Shown here one piece after another: positions 7,547-17,242 of a stretch of 64,000 bases of DNA. The stretch is from Paenibacillus sp. FSL A5-0031. Its GTDB lineage: Bacteria > Bacillota > Bacilli > Paenibacillales > Paenibacillaceae. The notes beneath the pieces were generated by a model. That model searched no databases. It was not told where the DNA came from and was given only the letters and a program-made list of their open reading frames with translations. The translations under genes were made by a program, and so were the position numbers. The stretch covers positions 62,001 to 126,000 of the forward strand of contig NZ_MRTD01000014.1 in assembly GCF_001956295.1 (NCBI RefSeq). The letters run 5' to 3'. Position 1 is the first letter of the stretch. Each line of letters starts with the position of its first letter.

Positions 7547-10288
7547 CTAACTGCTGCTATTGTTTTCTACACGTTTCCTCAATTTGGGCGTGCGGGTTGT
7601 TTGAGCGTTTTTAGCAACCTTTAATTCGATTTCTTTGTGCTTATGGTTTACCGTAGCTTCGGTCAGTTTCGTACCGTTTGCACGGCGCATTACTTCTAGC
7701 TCTTTACTTACAGTGTTAAGGTCAGTGGATACCTTGGCCGACACTTTTTCTTTCATATTGATAAGGACGGCTGTCTTAGCAACGGTATCAATTTGAAACT
7801 TCTCTCCCGGTTCGAGTGCGGCAACGGTGCGTGATAGTCCCGCTTTAGCTTCGTCCATGCTTTTTCTAAGATTGTCCGGTAGTTTAACTCTTGTCATATC
7901 AATAGAAGCTTGAACTTTACCATTTGCTAAAACAGTAATAGGAATATCTTGTTTTACAACTGAAGGTACTCCTCCAGAATTAGAGAGTTGTAATTCACGT
8001 GGTGATCGCGCATTAGGCAGAGCCGGTATTAATCTAGATACTCCTCCATTGCTAAGTGGTGCGCGTTTAATTTCAGCAATAGGCATCGGCACACCCTCCT
8101 GCGGAGCAGTAGCCTTCATAAACGCCTCGTTAGCACGAAGAAGATCATCCCGCTTCTGTGTAAACTCAGGCATGCTTTGGAAAGCTGGTGCTGCAGCGAT
8201 ACGACCTTTACGCGAAAGCATGAATTTATTTACTTTTTGGGTCGTATTTAGACCGGAATTTTTGAAGCGGGTATCCATCTTATTCACAAAATCAGTGTGT
8301 TTGACAGGTTCACCGGTCACGTTTGAAGTGTCAATTGCCTGTTTATACTCCACCTTATAACGTTGGAACAACTCGATCATACAGAAATCGTCAACCGTTG
8401 TTTCTAACTTCCGGTTCTTATTTAAAGTTCCGGCACGCTTCATTTGATTGACAGCTTTCTTTGGGCGATCAATCATGTACATGGATGCTTGGCGTATCGC
8501 ATTCTCGTTGGAGTACATGGTCGAGGCTACTTGTTGGTCGTTCATTCCCTCATTTACGCCTTGTGTAAGGATGGCTTGTTTTACATCTCCGCCATCATCT
8601 TTAATTTCTTTAAGCCGCGTTTTTTCTTCTTTCCACTCCTTGTCCATGCCGCGAAATGGGTTTTTTGTCCCGTTTAGCATGTTATCATTTACGCGTTGGA
8701 CAAATGGAGTGTACTGAACAGGCTGTCCGGATTCACTTGCATGATCTTCTGCAGCAGTTTTCTCTCTTTGAAAGCGGAGCTGCATGCTTGCAGTTGTTGC
8801 ATCATTAAGGTTATTACCCGCTTTATGAATGGAGTTCGGATTGAATTTACTAGGAACACCCTCATGTTCTTTGCGGTTAAACATTCCACTAACAGCCCCG
8901 CCAGCTTTCTTATAGATTGAGCGTGTTACGTTTCTTTGTACGGCATCCAATAAGGTCGATTTTGCCTTTTGTTGCATTGGGATTGTCCCTACTGCTTTAG
9001 TAAACACATTACCAATTTCGTTTCTATACTTAAATACAACGAAAATCATAATAGCATCCACAAGCATTGCAACAAACCAACCAGCTCCTGAGTTATAGAC
9101 AACGTTGAAAGCCATATGGCCCATCACTATGGATAAGTCCAAGAAGAAGAACGTAACTGTAGTTGTTAGTGATAGTCCAATTAACTTTATGAATTGACTG
9201 CGCACGACTGATAAACTCGCTTCGCGACCCGGAAGTAGCGAAGCTAATAAAGTAATTGCCATGAAAACAGCATGTAGCAACAGCTTTAGACGAGCATAGA
9301 TCGTTGCGAGAGACCAAAAACTAAGAAACCCTATGATAATTAACCCGAAAATAGCATTACAGAGAAGGATAAGCATTTGTTCATCAGAACGTATTTTGGC
9401 TACAGCCGGATATGTGGTTTTTGCCTTTTCTAACGCCTTTATTCTTTCATCAGAATATGGATCAGTTTTAAGAACTGAATCTATGATTGCTGGAGTCTTC
9501 TCATATGCTGATGCATCATCATATTGAAGCATGGTGTAAGGCTTCATTACGAGTTCCATCCATACTTGACTAGATACAGCAGTTATACCGTCAGAGGTAT
9601 TTCCACTGAGCCCTCCTGGTACGGCAAGAGCAGTATATATGGTATCTCCAAGCTCGGTAGCAGCATTATTGATGAATTTTAATACAGTGCCAGATTGAGA
9701 GAAGAAACTTAGGACAATAACTAATGCCAGTAAAAATGATATGGCTGTTTGAAAGGTCTCCAGAAAGCGAAAACGAATCATTTGCCAAAGCATATAAAGC
9801 AGCGTTGCGGAGGCGAATATACCGAACATGCTGTCCCACAGACCTTTTCCCATTGAACCGTTGCTTACGCCAGTAATATTTCCAATCATTTCTGAAATGC
9901 CATCTATTAATGTGTTCATAAAGCCAAAGGTGAAGGCTTCACGTACGATAAAATTAAAGAAGCGGGTGATCTGCACCCCAATCAGAAATACCGTGCTAAG
10001 GGTGTGGTCATAAATGGAATTTATAGTATCCGCGGCCTTCGCGCCGACATTCCAAACTGAGCGTTTGTCGGTCAATGTTTGAAAAGCATATTTAGAAACC
10101 CCGTACTTGTTATAAAGCGCGGATGCTTGGTTCTTACATGCAGGATCATCCTTTGGACAGCTAGGTATCATATTATCCACCGAGTTAGCATGGGTCACAG
10201 GAGCTGGAATAGTAATAAAGACAATAGAAAACAGAATTGCAAGAATAACGATGGATTGCCTAGAGGGAAGCTTAATCCTCCTCATCAT
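7547..10288 (-). CDS. VirB6/TrbL-like channel protein (CD3337/EF1877 family)
   Basis: About 913 residues: a signal-like hydrophobic N-terminus ending ITIPAPVTHA, an extracellular Cys-containing stretch (MIPSCPKDDPACKN), a multi-pass membrane domain to about residue 370, then a 540-residue charged cytoplasmic tail rich in Lys/Ala. Layout and the ALYNKYG start of the domain match the CD3337/EF1877 mobilome membrane proteins, the Gram-positive version of VirB6. The gene start overlaps the end of virB4: candidates are ATG 10288 (used here) or TTG 10297, nine bases after GGAGGAGG. The longer open frame to 10486 lies inside virB4 and is rejected. Confidence 0.82.
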   Translation of the reverse strand: MMRRIKLPSRQSIVILAILFSIVFITIPAPVTHANSVDNMIPSCPKDDPACKNQASALYNKYGVSKYAFQTLTDKRSVWNVGAKAADTINSIYDHTLSTVFLIGVQITRFFNFIVREAFTFGFMNTLIDGISEMIGNITGVSNGSMGKGLWDSMFGIFASATLLYMLWQMIRFRFLETFQTAISFLLALVIVLSFFSQSGTVLKFINNAATELGDTIYTALAVPGGLSGNTSDGITAVSSQVWMELVMKPYTMLQYDDASAYEKTPAIIDSVLKTDPYSDERIKALEKAKTTYPAVAKIRSDEQMLILLCNAIFGLIIIGFLSFWSLATIYARLKLLLHAVFMAITLLASLLPGREASLSVVRSQFIKLIGLSLTTTVTFFFLDLSIVMGHMAFNVVYNSGAGWFVAMLVDAIMIFVVFKYRNEIGNVFTKAVGTIPMQQKAKSTLLDAVQRNVTRSIYKKAGGAVSGMFNRKEHEGVPSKFNPNSIHKAGNNLNDATTASMQLRFQREKTAAEDHASESGQPVQYTPFVQRVNDNMLNGTKNPFRGMDKEWKEEKTRLKEIKDDGGDVKQAILTQGVNEGMNDQQVASTMYSNENAIRQASMYMIDRPKKAVNQMKRAGTLNKNRKLETTVDDFCMIELFQRYKVEYKQAIDTSNVTGEPVKHTDFVNKMDTRFKNSGLNTTQKVNKFMLSRKGRIAAAPAFQSMPEFTQKRDDLLRANEAFMKATAPQEGVPMPIAEIKRAPLSNGGVSRLIPALPNARSPRELQLSNSGGVPSVVKQDIPITVLANGKVQASIDMTRVKLPDNLRKSMDEAKAGLSRTVAALEPGEKFQIDTVAKTAVLINMKEKVSAKVSTDLNTVSKELEVMRRANGTKLTEATVNHKHKEIELKVAKNAQTTRTPKLRKRVENNSSS

Positions 10289-12917
10289 CCGGATCAAGAT
10301 CATCATCCTCCTCCGACGTGGCTGCCACTTCCTCGTTATATTTAGAGAAACGTTGCAATATTGCGAAATCAGATTCCTCTTCGATTTCAAATTCGTTATC
10401 ATCGTTTGCTTCCGGTGGACGAGTATCGAAGCAATCAAACAGATGCTGGAAGACAACATCAACAGTAAGAACTCCAACGCGACCATAAATATCCTGCATT
10501 AAACACTGACCATTTTCTAGATTTTTAACCACATCCATGTTCTCTTGTGTATGTTCGAGACCAAAATAGGACAGGGTGTCTTTTATTTTCTTAGAATCCG
10601 CATCTCTGAAAGCGAATTTCATGCCAATGTTCCCAGCTAAATCACCAGAATAGTCTGTTGCATTCTGCGAGGCAATCAGGAGTCCACCATTAAGAGAACG
10701 ACCAGTACGAATAACCTTCTCTGCCATTTCTTTACCGATTTGTGTCCTGATAATTGCCCATGCCTCATCCATTGCTGCGAGAGTAAAGATTCCTCGGTCG
10801 AAGTAAACAAATCGATCCATAAATCGGCCAATGGAGTACATGGTTGCGACTGACATTTTCTCAGCAAGTGAATAGTTCTCAGGTAATTTTTCAACGGCTG
10901 GCATTTTCAAATTTTGAATTTGAAGAATATTTAATGCGTAATCCATGTTTATAGTCTTTTGTTCACCGTTACCGAAAAGCAATTTAGCAAATGATAGATT
11001 TTTAAAGCTATCTAACACTTCTGCTATAACAGCTGCAGGAGGACGAGTCTTTCCCATTTCGGCGAGAATGATTATACACTTGGCTAAGTAAGGTGCTGGT
11101 TGGCTTGCAGTCTCCATTACTGCTTGTGAAATGTAAGAATACTCTATCGAGTTCGTCTTTACTGCTGCAAGGTAGGAAAGAATGTCCATTGCTGCTTCTT
11201 TTGCGTCTTCGATGTTAGACAACATTAAAAAGGGGTCTAACTTCCCTTCATCCTCAGGCTCAGAAGAAAGTGTTGCAACTTGAATTTGTCCCTCGAGTTC
11301 GGGTAATGCATCAGGCCAGTGTGATCGCTCCATTTTCGGATCAAATAGAAGGGTTTTACCACCTTGAATGGCATTTTGATAACCGAGAAGGTTAAGGAGT
11401 ACTGATTTACCTCCACCTAACGTTCCGTGTTCGCTAATAGATGGTGATCGGTTAATCTGACTGGCATGTCTTAGATCAACATACACAGGTCGCTCCAAGG
11501 AGCCAGTAGTACCAATGTAAAATCCAACACCATCACCAAGCTCTTGAGTCGCACCGATCATTCCAGCTGCTAAAGTCTCTGGGGGAATCCGTTGTATGTA
11601 ATCAGATACATATCTTGGGGACCCCGGTATAAAATCGTTGAAAAGTAACCATTGATCACCTGCAGGCAGTTCTACGTGAATGTTACCGAAATCGCGGTAA
11701 TGATCTTGGATGATCTTTACATTGCTCTTGAGCATGTTTAAATCAGTATTATATATACCAAAGGTTACATGTGTGAGGAAAGTTGGATTTTTGCGCTTTT
11801 TATACTCATCCTCAAGATATAGTGCTCGGTCCTGCTTCTCTTGCAAGTCAATTGGAACAGCTGCGCCCGCATCATTGATGTTTTTAACTTGATTATCAAT
11901 ATCCATCTTCTTTTTGCTGAGTTTCTTCAATGCATCCCTAGCTTCAAGCACTTCTACCTTGACACTCATTTGAACGGGGAATGGTAATGTCGCAGCACTA
12001 TAGAGCCACTCACTACCTGGCATTTCCATAGACTCAGGAAGTTCTGATAATGTCAAATAGGCATGGTAGACTTGCTTTTCTACGCCCTCATGAGGTTGGG
12101 TTATCTTAATCCTGCGCGGGCTTGAAGCATCGATGTCGCTTTCAGTAAGGGTTAATACCTGACGAGAGTCATAAAGGATTGTGTTCAGTCCACCTCGAAG
12201 ACCTTTAGATTTTTTTGGATTCCATCCATCCTTGTCTACGGATCGTAGTGCCGGATCTGCAATACCCCACCAGAAATTGCGCTTGATTAACCATTCAATG
12301 GTTTCATGACTCCCGCGCTTGATTTTCATTTTACGGCTAAGTCGATCAAATATTTGTTGTTCTTTGATCTGATAGGACTTGAATTCATGTTCAAATATCT
12401 CGGGTTCGTTCAGACCGGTCAAATTCTCTATGAATCTTTTCGGATGAAGAAATAATTTTTTTAATTCGGTAGCAGCATTTTCTACTTGCTCTACTATATC
12501 TTTTGCATCATTTTTAGGTAGGTAAACAGCAATGTATGCCACATAGTCAGCGTTGTTGGTCCCACTCTGTGAGGAATAATTTTCATTTAAATAATCATTC
12601 ATGGAATTAATTATTTTTTTCCCCCACTTTTTCATAGGCCCGTGGAGTCGTTCCTTCAATCGCTCATGGTGATCATTAATGTCATGAGTACTTGGCAGCC
12701 ATAGTATATGGAAGCTACCCGTCATTAAAGCCAAAAATGACGTTTGAGATATTAACCGATCAATCTGTTGTTGATCACTTAGATGGTCATATACAAATGA
12801 ATCAATTTCATAAATGGCTGATACGGTTTTGTCATGATTAAATATCAGATTGTTTTCGAAATAAGAAATAGGAAATTCAATATTGACCTTGCTGATTTTC
12901 TTTTTAGGTAGCGCCAA
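10272..12917 (-). CDS. virB4: VirB4-type conjugation ATPase
   Basis: 881 residues. Walker A GTLGGGKS near residue 500, Walker B region FTLAAMDEAWAI near 712, and the downstream ASQN motif typical of VirB4/TraE/ConE ATPases that power type IV secretion at the membrane. The C-terminal tail is strongly acidic (EEDDDLDPDDEED). TTG start with AGGAGG nine bases upstream. It sits between the TcpE-like gene and the VirB6-like gene, which it overlaps, the standard Gram-positive order. The N-terminal third carries the less conserved domain that contacts the membrane complex. Confidence 0.93.
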   Translation of the reverse strand: MALPKKKISKVNIEFPISYFENNLIFNHDKTVSAIYEIDSFVYDHLSDQQQIDRLISQTSFLALMTGSFHILWLPSTHDINDHHERLKERLHGPMKKWGKKIINSMNDYLNENYSSQSGTNNADYVAYIAVYLPKNDAKDIVEQVENAATELKKLFLHPKRFIENLTGLNEPEIFEHEFKSYQIKEQQIFDRLSRKMKIKRGSHETIEWLIKRNFWWGIADPALRSVDKDGWNPKKSKGLRGGLNTILYDSRQVLTLTESDIDASSPRRIKITQPHEGVEKQVYHAYLTLSELPESMEMPGSEWLYSAATLPFPVQMSVKVEVLEARDALKKLSKKKMDIDNQVKNINDAGAAVPIDLQEKQDRALYLEDEYKKRKNPTFLTHVTFGIYNTDLNMLKSNVKIIQDHYRDFGNIHVELPAGDQWLLFNDFIPGSPRYVSDYIQRIPPETLAAGMIGATQELGDGVGFYIGTTGSLERPVYVDLRHASQINRSPSISEHGTLGGGKSVLLNLLGYQNAIQGGKTLLFDPKMERSHWPDALPELEGQIQVATLSSEPEDEGKLDPFLMLSNIEDAKEAAMDILSYLAAVKTNSIEYSYISQAVMETASQPAPYLAKCIIILAEMGKTRPPAAVIAEVLDSFKNLSFAKLLFGNGEQKTINMDYALNILQIQNLKMPAVEKLPENYSLAEKMSVATMYSIGRFMDRFVYFDRGIFTLAAMDEAWAIIRTQIGKEMAEKVIRTGRSLNGGLLIASQNATDYSGDLAGNIGMKFAFRDADSKKIKDTLSYFGLEHTQENMDVVKNLENGQCLMQDIYGRVGVLTVDVVFQHLFDCFDTRPPEANDDNEFEIEEESDFAILQRFSKYNEEVAATSEEDDDLDPDDEED

Positions 12918-12949
12918 GCGTAAAAGCCTCCTTTTGAAAAGAGAGCGTG

Positions 12950-13354
12950 TTATCCACGCTCTCTACGTATCCGATAGACTACTTTGCTCTCGTAGCCATA
13001 TCGCTTGTTATGTTCAATCTTTCTATACCTGTGAAGTCGTTTGTTTCTCATCCAGAAATAAATCATGCCGAGAAGCCACAGGTGTGGGGCTTTACCATCT
13101 AACTTTTGTTTTGCAATTAACCAAGTTGCTAGTATTGGTAAGAAGAGCCCCGTATAGGCACCAGGTAGAAAGAAAAGAATCGTTTTTCCTAGAAAAAGAA
13201 ACACGATCTCACATGCTACGAATATTCCAACGACACGTAAGTTCGCTGGGATCGGAAGCTTCTTTCCCTCTAGCGCATATATCACCCAGTCTAGATTCCA
13301 AATTTTTGTGTAATTAGCAACCGTAACGCGTGGTGTTTCGGGTTTATCGCTCAT
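12950..13354 (-). CDS. tcpE: TcpE family conjugation membrane protein
   Basis: 134 residues. The opening NLDWVIYALEGKKLPIP followed by two hydrophobic segments (about 40-60 and 63-80) and a basic tail (RNKRLHRYRKIEHNKRYG) is the TcpE/ConD pattern. These proteins help localise the VirB4 ATPase at the pole membrane. The gene starts three bases after the stop of the small TcpD-like gene without a strong ribosome binding site, so translational coupling is likely. It precedes virB4, as in pCW3 and ICEBs1. Confidence 0.85.
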   Translation of the reverse strand: MSDKPETPRVTVANYTKIWNLDWVIYALEGKKLPIPANLRVVGIFVACEIVFLFLGKTILFFLPGAYTGLFLPILATWLIAKQKLDGKAPHLWLLGMIYFWMRNKRLHRYRKIEHNKRYGYESKVVYRIRRERG

Positions 13355-13357
13355 CGG

Positions 13358-13654
13358 TTATGCCAAAAACGCATTGTAAGCTTTTGAAGCAAGTGCCTTT
13401 ACCCAAGTCCAATTTGTAAAGACTGCGACAAGAATTGTAATTGCAATGAAACTGATAAACTTCATCCAGTCACGTACAAATATGAAATAAATAGAAATGG
13501 CGAGTAGAATACCAGGGATAAGTGCGTTAACGTTTCTTTCCATGGAGCCACCGACTTTTTCTCCGACTCCCTCTGCAAAAACTGGTGAAACGATGGTAAA
13601 CAAAGCAATGGACATAAGGATAAATTTAAGAAACATTTCACGATTAAATTTCAT
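13358..13654 (-). CDS. Small conjugation membrane protein, TcpD/ConC-like
   Basis: 98 residues from the ATG of MKFNREMF, seven bases after GAGGGG; an upstream GTG/ATG frame to 13678 overlaps that site. It has a signal-like first segment ending SPVFA, then two further membrane segments (about 42-58 and 63-80). Size, topology and position between the TcpC-like and TcpE-like genes match TcpD/ConC, small proteins of the Gram-positive transfer apparatus. Sequence conservation in that group is low, so the assignment rests on position and topology. Confidence 0.65.
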   Translation of the reverse strand: MKFNREMFLKFILMSIALFTIVSPVFAEGVGEKVGGSMERNVNALIPGILLAISIYFIFVRDWMKFISFIAITILVAVFTNWTWVKALASKAYNAFLA

Positions 13655-13686
13655 GGTTAAATCCCCTCTCACTCTCAATAATTAAG

Positions 13687-14877
13687 TTATGGTATATCAG
13701 TTTCGATTGGATCATTAATGACTGCGTCGATTTCTGACGGTTCAATTGCATCATTACTTGACATGTTTGAAGCGGGTACTTGTTCATCTGTACTTTTTTC
13801 AGAGCTAGAATTACTCGATGATTTGTCAACCACATTGGCTTTTTCGTTTTGAGGAATGCCATTAGAGAGAACGAATAACTTCCCATCCTTCTCAATAACA
13901 CTTAAGGACCAAGAATTACTAAATGGTTCCTCAAGGTCACTCTTAACAATTACGTCAGCGTTGATTTGATAGACGTCGGATTCATTTACTCCACCATTAT
14001 CAGGGACCTTGAAAACGGATACTTTTTTCAAACTGTCGTAGTTGAATTCAGACTTTTGTAATGAAGTAGGCGACTTTACATTTTCAGCATAGAAGTATTT
14101 CAATTGAGAGACGTTTCCTTCGTACCATGAACGCAGATAGCTATCAGCTAATTCAGTGCCCTTTTCTATTAAGCTACTCTCTCCAATTAAAACCAGATGG
14201 CTCTGATCCACTGTGATCCCTTTTGATTGTTCTGATACGAAGCGGGGATAAGACTCAATCACAGGACCTTCTTTTGCTAACGTAATAGGAACAACCATAT
14301 ACGCTTTTTTTCGAACTGGTTCAGGTATCTCAGCTGTCCCTTTTGCTGCTTCGATTTGATTTGGCAATTTAGAAACAGTCCTCCACACTATCACGGTTAT
14401 ATCGATGTGTTTTTCATCTAGTACATTCGATCCGTAAACTTCGACAGAAGATACTTTAGAAGAACTTTTCACATCTAATGACTTGAGGCCCATGTCAGAT
14501 TCAATACCTTTAATGAATTTTTCGATACGTTTGTTACGATCAGCAGTAAAGTTTGCATCCCAGCTGAAGTATTCAGTCGCGAAGTCCGTAGCGAATCCTT
14601 TCACTGAATCAGTAACACTTGATTCATTAGTGCCATAAATATTAGTCTCATTAATTATCCGAGTGCCTTGTGTCCATGCGATTGTCCCTTTGAGGAAAAT
14701 CAAGCCTGCAGCTACCCAAATAACAGTTCGTAGCACCTTTTTCCCTGCCATCGACTTAGGAGATCTCGGTTTTATAGATTTGTCAGATTTTTTTTTTACA
14801 ATATCCGTCTTCTCTATTTGAGCCGTTTCTTCGGAGTCTGCATTCGTATTCTTATTATTTTTTTTGAAAATACTCAA
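13687..14877 (-). CDS. tcpC: TcpC/VirB8-like conjugation protein
   Basis: 396 residues: a charged, Lys-rich cytoplasmic N-terminus, one membrane segment at about 49-66 (TVIWVAAGLIFLKGTIAW), then an extracellular region holding two NTF2-like/VirB8 folds (around 85-230 and 235-345; SVTDSVKGFATDFATEYFSW and LADSYLRSWYEGN mark their beginnings). The last 50 residues are Ser/Glu/Asp-rich and disordered. TTG start preceded by AGGTGATAATCG. In pCW3 TcpC is needed for efficient transfer and makes the scaffold around the channel. Five genes of the same operon follow. Confidence 0.85.
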   Translation of the reverse strand: MSIFKKNNKNTNADSEETAQIEKTDIVKKKSDKSIKPRSPKSMAGKKVLRTVIWVAAGLIFLKGTIAWTQGTRIINETNIYGTNESSVTDSVKGFATDFATEYFSWDANFTADRNKRIEKFIKGIESDMGLKSLDVKSSSKVSSVEVYGSNVLDEKHIDITVIVWRTVSKLPNQIEAAKGTAEIPEPVRKKAYMVVPITLAKEGPVIESYPRFVSEQSKGITVDQSHLVLIGESSLIEKGTELADSYLRSWYEGNVSQLKYFYAENVKSPTSLQKSEFNYDSLKKVSVFKVPDNGGVNESDVYQINADVIVKSDLEEPFSNSWSLSVIEKDGKLFVLSNGIPQNEKANVVDKSSSNSSSEKSTDEQVPASNMSSNDAIEPSEIDAVINDPIETDIP

Positions 14878-14883
14878 CGATTA

Positions 14884-15261
14884 TCACCTGCCTTGTTGAC
14901 TTCTTTTATTTTTACCTCCTGTTATTATTCCAATGATCAATACTGCTCCGACGAGAAGTATAACTGCGTATCTGGCTGGGAAAACCTCAAACCATAGCCA
15001 TGCATCTACTATCTTTTGCCAAAGAGAAGGTGCAGTATTTGCTATTTCCACACCTACATCATTCACAAGCGATACTATCTTCTCGTGAGTATTATCTAAA
15101 TCTTTCGGTGGTGGTATTTCTGGTATTTCTTCTTTTTTCACTTGGGTCGTAGCTTTAGGCACAGCTTCATTATTTGTTGGTGTGCGTAAGAATAAGACAG
15201 CTGCGATTAAGGCGATCAATATACCGATACTCGCTATAATGACTTTCTTGTTTTTGCTCAA
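14884..15261 (-). CDS. Small bitopic/hairpin membrane protein, first gene of conjugation operon
   Basis: 125 residues from a TTG start (SKNKKVIIASIG follows) with GGAGGTGAACG in front; an ATG-started frame from 15345 would ignore this very good site. It has two membrane segments (about 7-24 and 97-115) around a Pro/Glu-rich linker (EEIPEIPPPKDLDN). No family recognised. As first gene of the conjugation operon, 30 bases downstream of the AT-rich palindromic element, it may be a structural part of the transfer channel. Confidence 0.7.
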   Translation of the reverse strand: MSKNKKVIIASIGILIALIAAVLFLRTPTNNEAVPKATTQVKKEEIPEIPPPKDLDNTHEKIVSLVNDVGVEIANTAPSLWQKIVDAWLWFEVFPARYAVILLVGAVLIIGIITGGKNKRSQQGR

Positions 15262-15290
15262 ACGTTCACCTCCTTCAAAGAAATAATTGT

Positions 15291-15327
15291 CGTATATTAG
15301 TAATTCACTATATATATTAATATACGA
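15291..15327. promoter_or_regulatory. AT-palindrome element before conjugation operon
   Basis: Contains GTATATTAGTA, then TATATATATTAATATACGA: two halves related to the palindrome TATATTAGTATACTAATATA found best at 61238. It lies 30-66 bases before the first gene of the conjugation operon, where an operator or UP-type promoter element would sit. Confidence 0.5.
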
Positions 15328-15371
15328 CTGTTTCGAATTATTCAATCTACGAATCTATTGAATAATCCAAA

Positions 15372-15515
15372 TTACAACCAATAAGCATAGTTAGATTTTT
15401 CATGTGGTGGTGGTAATGATTTAACAGGTTCCGATGTTCGAACCAAAAATAACAATGTGGCCAGTGAAAATACCCCCAAAATACTCAAAAGCAAAAATAA
15501 GCGATTCTTACCCAC
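15372..15515 (-). CDS. Single-pass membrane protein, 47 aa
   Basis: GTG start (MGKNRLFLLLSILGV) seven to eight bases after GGAGGG. One membrane segment at about residues 5-24, then a short extracellular tail with PPPHEKSNYAYWL at the end. It resembles a signal/anchor with a small exposed segment. It sits alone between the replication-relaxation gene and the conjugation operon, with its own AT-palindrome element 45 bases upstream, which supports a real, co-regulated gene. Function unknown. Confidence 0.6.
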   Translation of the reverse strand: MGKNRLFLLLSILGVFSLATLLFLVRTSEPVKSLPPPHEKSNYAYWL

Positions 15516-15560
15516 ATACCAGCCCTCCTTAACCTAATTAAGTAACATAATATCACATCG

Positions 15561-15578
15561 GTATATTAATTAGTATAT
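15561..15578. promoter_or_regulatory. AT-palindrome element before 47-aa membrane gene
   Basis: GTATATTAATTAGTATAT, a palindrome-like variant of TATATTAGTATACTAATATA, 46 bases upstream of the GTG of the 47-residue membrane gene. Confidence 0.5.
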
Positions 15579-15651
15579 GAGTATTGGGAAAATATGTAGT
15601 GTATTTTTTCGTCTTTTGCTATCTTTTACATCTTTATATTATCAGAGTCGT

Positions 15652-16632
15652 TTATTGCAACGACATTATAATATCTCCTATATTTTTTCCCACAAGGACA
15701 CGTTCACGTTTCTCCTCATTTGGAAATACCAGAGCGGCTGCTTTTTTAATATTTTCCAGACGCGTCTTATAAATAGCTTCTGGAAGAATGAAAGCAATGA
15801 TCCCCCCGCGTTGAATCTTATTGGTTGATAATTTCAAAACGTCTCTGTATCTTTCCAATTTTTTCTCGATTGACACTTGATCAGTATAAAATGGTGAGCG
15901 TTGTACAGGTTCTGTCGAACGATCTAATTCTACGTAGAAAACCTGTTCTCCTATTCTGAGAACAGCATCTGGCCGAACGGACATAATATCATTATCGGAA
16001 TATACAGAAAAGGCAGGGTGCCAATCCCAATCATGAAACTGTGTAAATTCGGGAAATTTGACCATCCAGTTATATCGTAGATCCAAATATACCTTCCCTA
16101 ACTCCCAAAAGTGTTCTTTATTTGCTCTCTCCATATCAAGTTCAAGTTTTGAAAGTTTTGATTCTTCTAGTACACCGATTTTTATCTCTACAATTCGAAG
16201 ACCTCTTGCCGTTAGATAATACCAGGTTTCTCCTTTTATTCGACCACGCTTATGAATAGGTTTATCAGTTTCATCTGGAATCATATTTGTTGACTCTATT
16301 AGTCCTCCGTTTCGCAGTTCTTGAAAATTTCTACGAGCCTTAATTAGAGCTCGCCGCCTATTTTTTTCATCTAGAGTAGCTTTCTTATTATCATCAGCTG
16401 AATCGTATTCAGGATAATGCTGATCGGGACTGTCTAAAAAGAACATACTTACCGCTACTGACTGTGGCATCAGTCTACATAAATAAAGGTCTATTAGAAC
16501 GCGCCAGTCTCTGCTCCCTAAGCGTGCAATGACATCACCTAGAGAATAATCGCCTGATGAGCGTGCTTTTCTCTTTCCGCCTTCATCAGAAACCGTATTG
16601 GCGCTTCTTAAGCCCCCTTCCTGTTCCTTCAC
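15652..16632 (-). CDS. Replication-relaxation family protein (copy 1)
   Basis: 326 residues. The N-terminal third is a winged helix (DWRVLIDLYLCRLMPQS, then RRNFQELRNGGLIES, with YYLTARGLRIVE as wing); the rest is an alpha/beta domain with RPDAVLRIG and FYVELDRSTEPVQR, typical of the replication-relaxation (PF13814) group of Gram-positive mobile elements. Members are linked to plasmid replication and mobilisation, often next to relaxase or coupling genes. GTG start with AGGAG upstream. Transcribed away from the parM locus; the intergenic 640 bases hold repeats. A second, diverged member lies at 28.6 kb. Confidence 0.75.
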   Translation of the reverse strand: MKEQEGGLRSANTVSDEGGKRKARSSGDYSLGDVIARLGSRDWRVLIDLYLCRLMPQSVAVSMFFLDSPDQHYPEYDSADDNKKATLDEKNRRRALIKARRNFQELRNGGLIESTNMIPDETDKPIHKRGRIKGETWYYLTARGLRIVEIKIGVLEESKLSKLELDMERANKEHFWELGKVYLDLRYNWMVKFPEFTQFHDWDWHPAFSVYSDNDIMSVRPDAVLRIGEQVFYVELDRSTEPVQRSPFYTDQVSIEKKLERYRDVLKLSTNKIQRGGIIAFILPEAIYKTRLENIKKAAALVFPNEEKRERVLVGKNIGDIIMSLQ

Positions 16633-17075
16633 CGGACAAAACTCCTTTCTTGATCCATGAGTGGGTTGGGGTTGATTTGCATCTAATTAAATTTCGGTGT
16701 TAGTCGCGAATTCAAAAACAAAAACAATCCATGTGTGAAGTTGAGTTAAGTCATTTTTAGGCGCTAATAGATATTCAATGTAAAGACTAATGTTAGATCA
16801 GATATACAATCTGATATAAAACCATTTAAAACAAGGATGTAAGCTACTATAAAAATACGATGTACAAACTAATAATAACTTCAAAAAAGTATGATATACG
16901 ATCTAAAGATGCAAAAAAAAATTTACTATTTATAAATCCATTCCCTCCTTGAAATTGGTATTTGAAAAATGAAGCGTTTTGTAGGTTTGGCACTTCAATA
17001 GCCACATAGTAATACAAATTCAGCTACAAGAGCAATCATCAATTTACTTTTAATTCATCTGATAACGTACTTGTA

Positions 17076-17094
17076 CGGATAAATCCGTATATTC
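17076..17094. repeat. CGGATAAA motif shared with the 20.9-kb region
   Basis: CGGATAAATCCGTATATTC: the first 12 bases form a small palindrome, and the whole is nearly repeated at 20941 (CGGATAAATACGGTTATATTC). It is in the 640-base non-coding stretch between the replication-relaxation gene and parM. The rest of that stretch (16633-17154) is AT-rich and shows no gene. Confidence 0.4.
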
Positions 17095-17154
17095 TAGTGA
17101 TTCTATCTGAGTAAAGACGATTATACTCACCTTTATTCTTTAATGCGATAATCA

Positions 17155-17242
17155 TTTAAATAGTATTATAATAGAGTTTAAATAATATTATAATGAAGTT
17201 TAAATCATATTATCATTTCATTTGACTAGTGTTATAAAAGAG
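17155..17242. repeat. Four contiguous 22-bp direct repeats, parC-like centromere
   Basis: Units start at 17155, 17177, 17199 and 17221, exactly 22 bases apart. Unit 1 is TTTAAATAGTATTATAATAG plus AG; unit 2 differs at a few positions, unit 3 more at its end, and unit 4 (TTTGACTAGTGTTATAAAAG plus AG) matches unit 1 at 18 of 22. Spacing of two helical turns places all copies on one face of the DNA. Direct position before parM-parR makes this the likely ParR-binding centromere, as in other type II partition loci. Confidence 0.8.

Noticed and set aside
9093..9317. Open frames opposite to the VirB6-like gene
   Set aside because: Shadows of a long, well supported coding frame, without ribosome binding sites.
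10289..10486. 66 extra residues at the start of the VirB6-like gene
   Set aside because: This frame lies inside virB4, lacks signal-peptide logic and ignores the GGAGGAGG at about 10307-10314.
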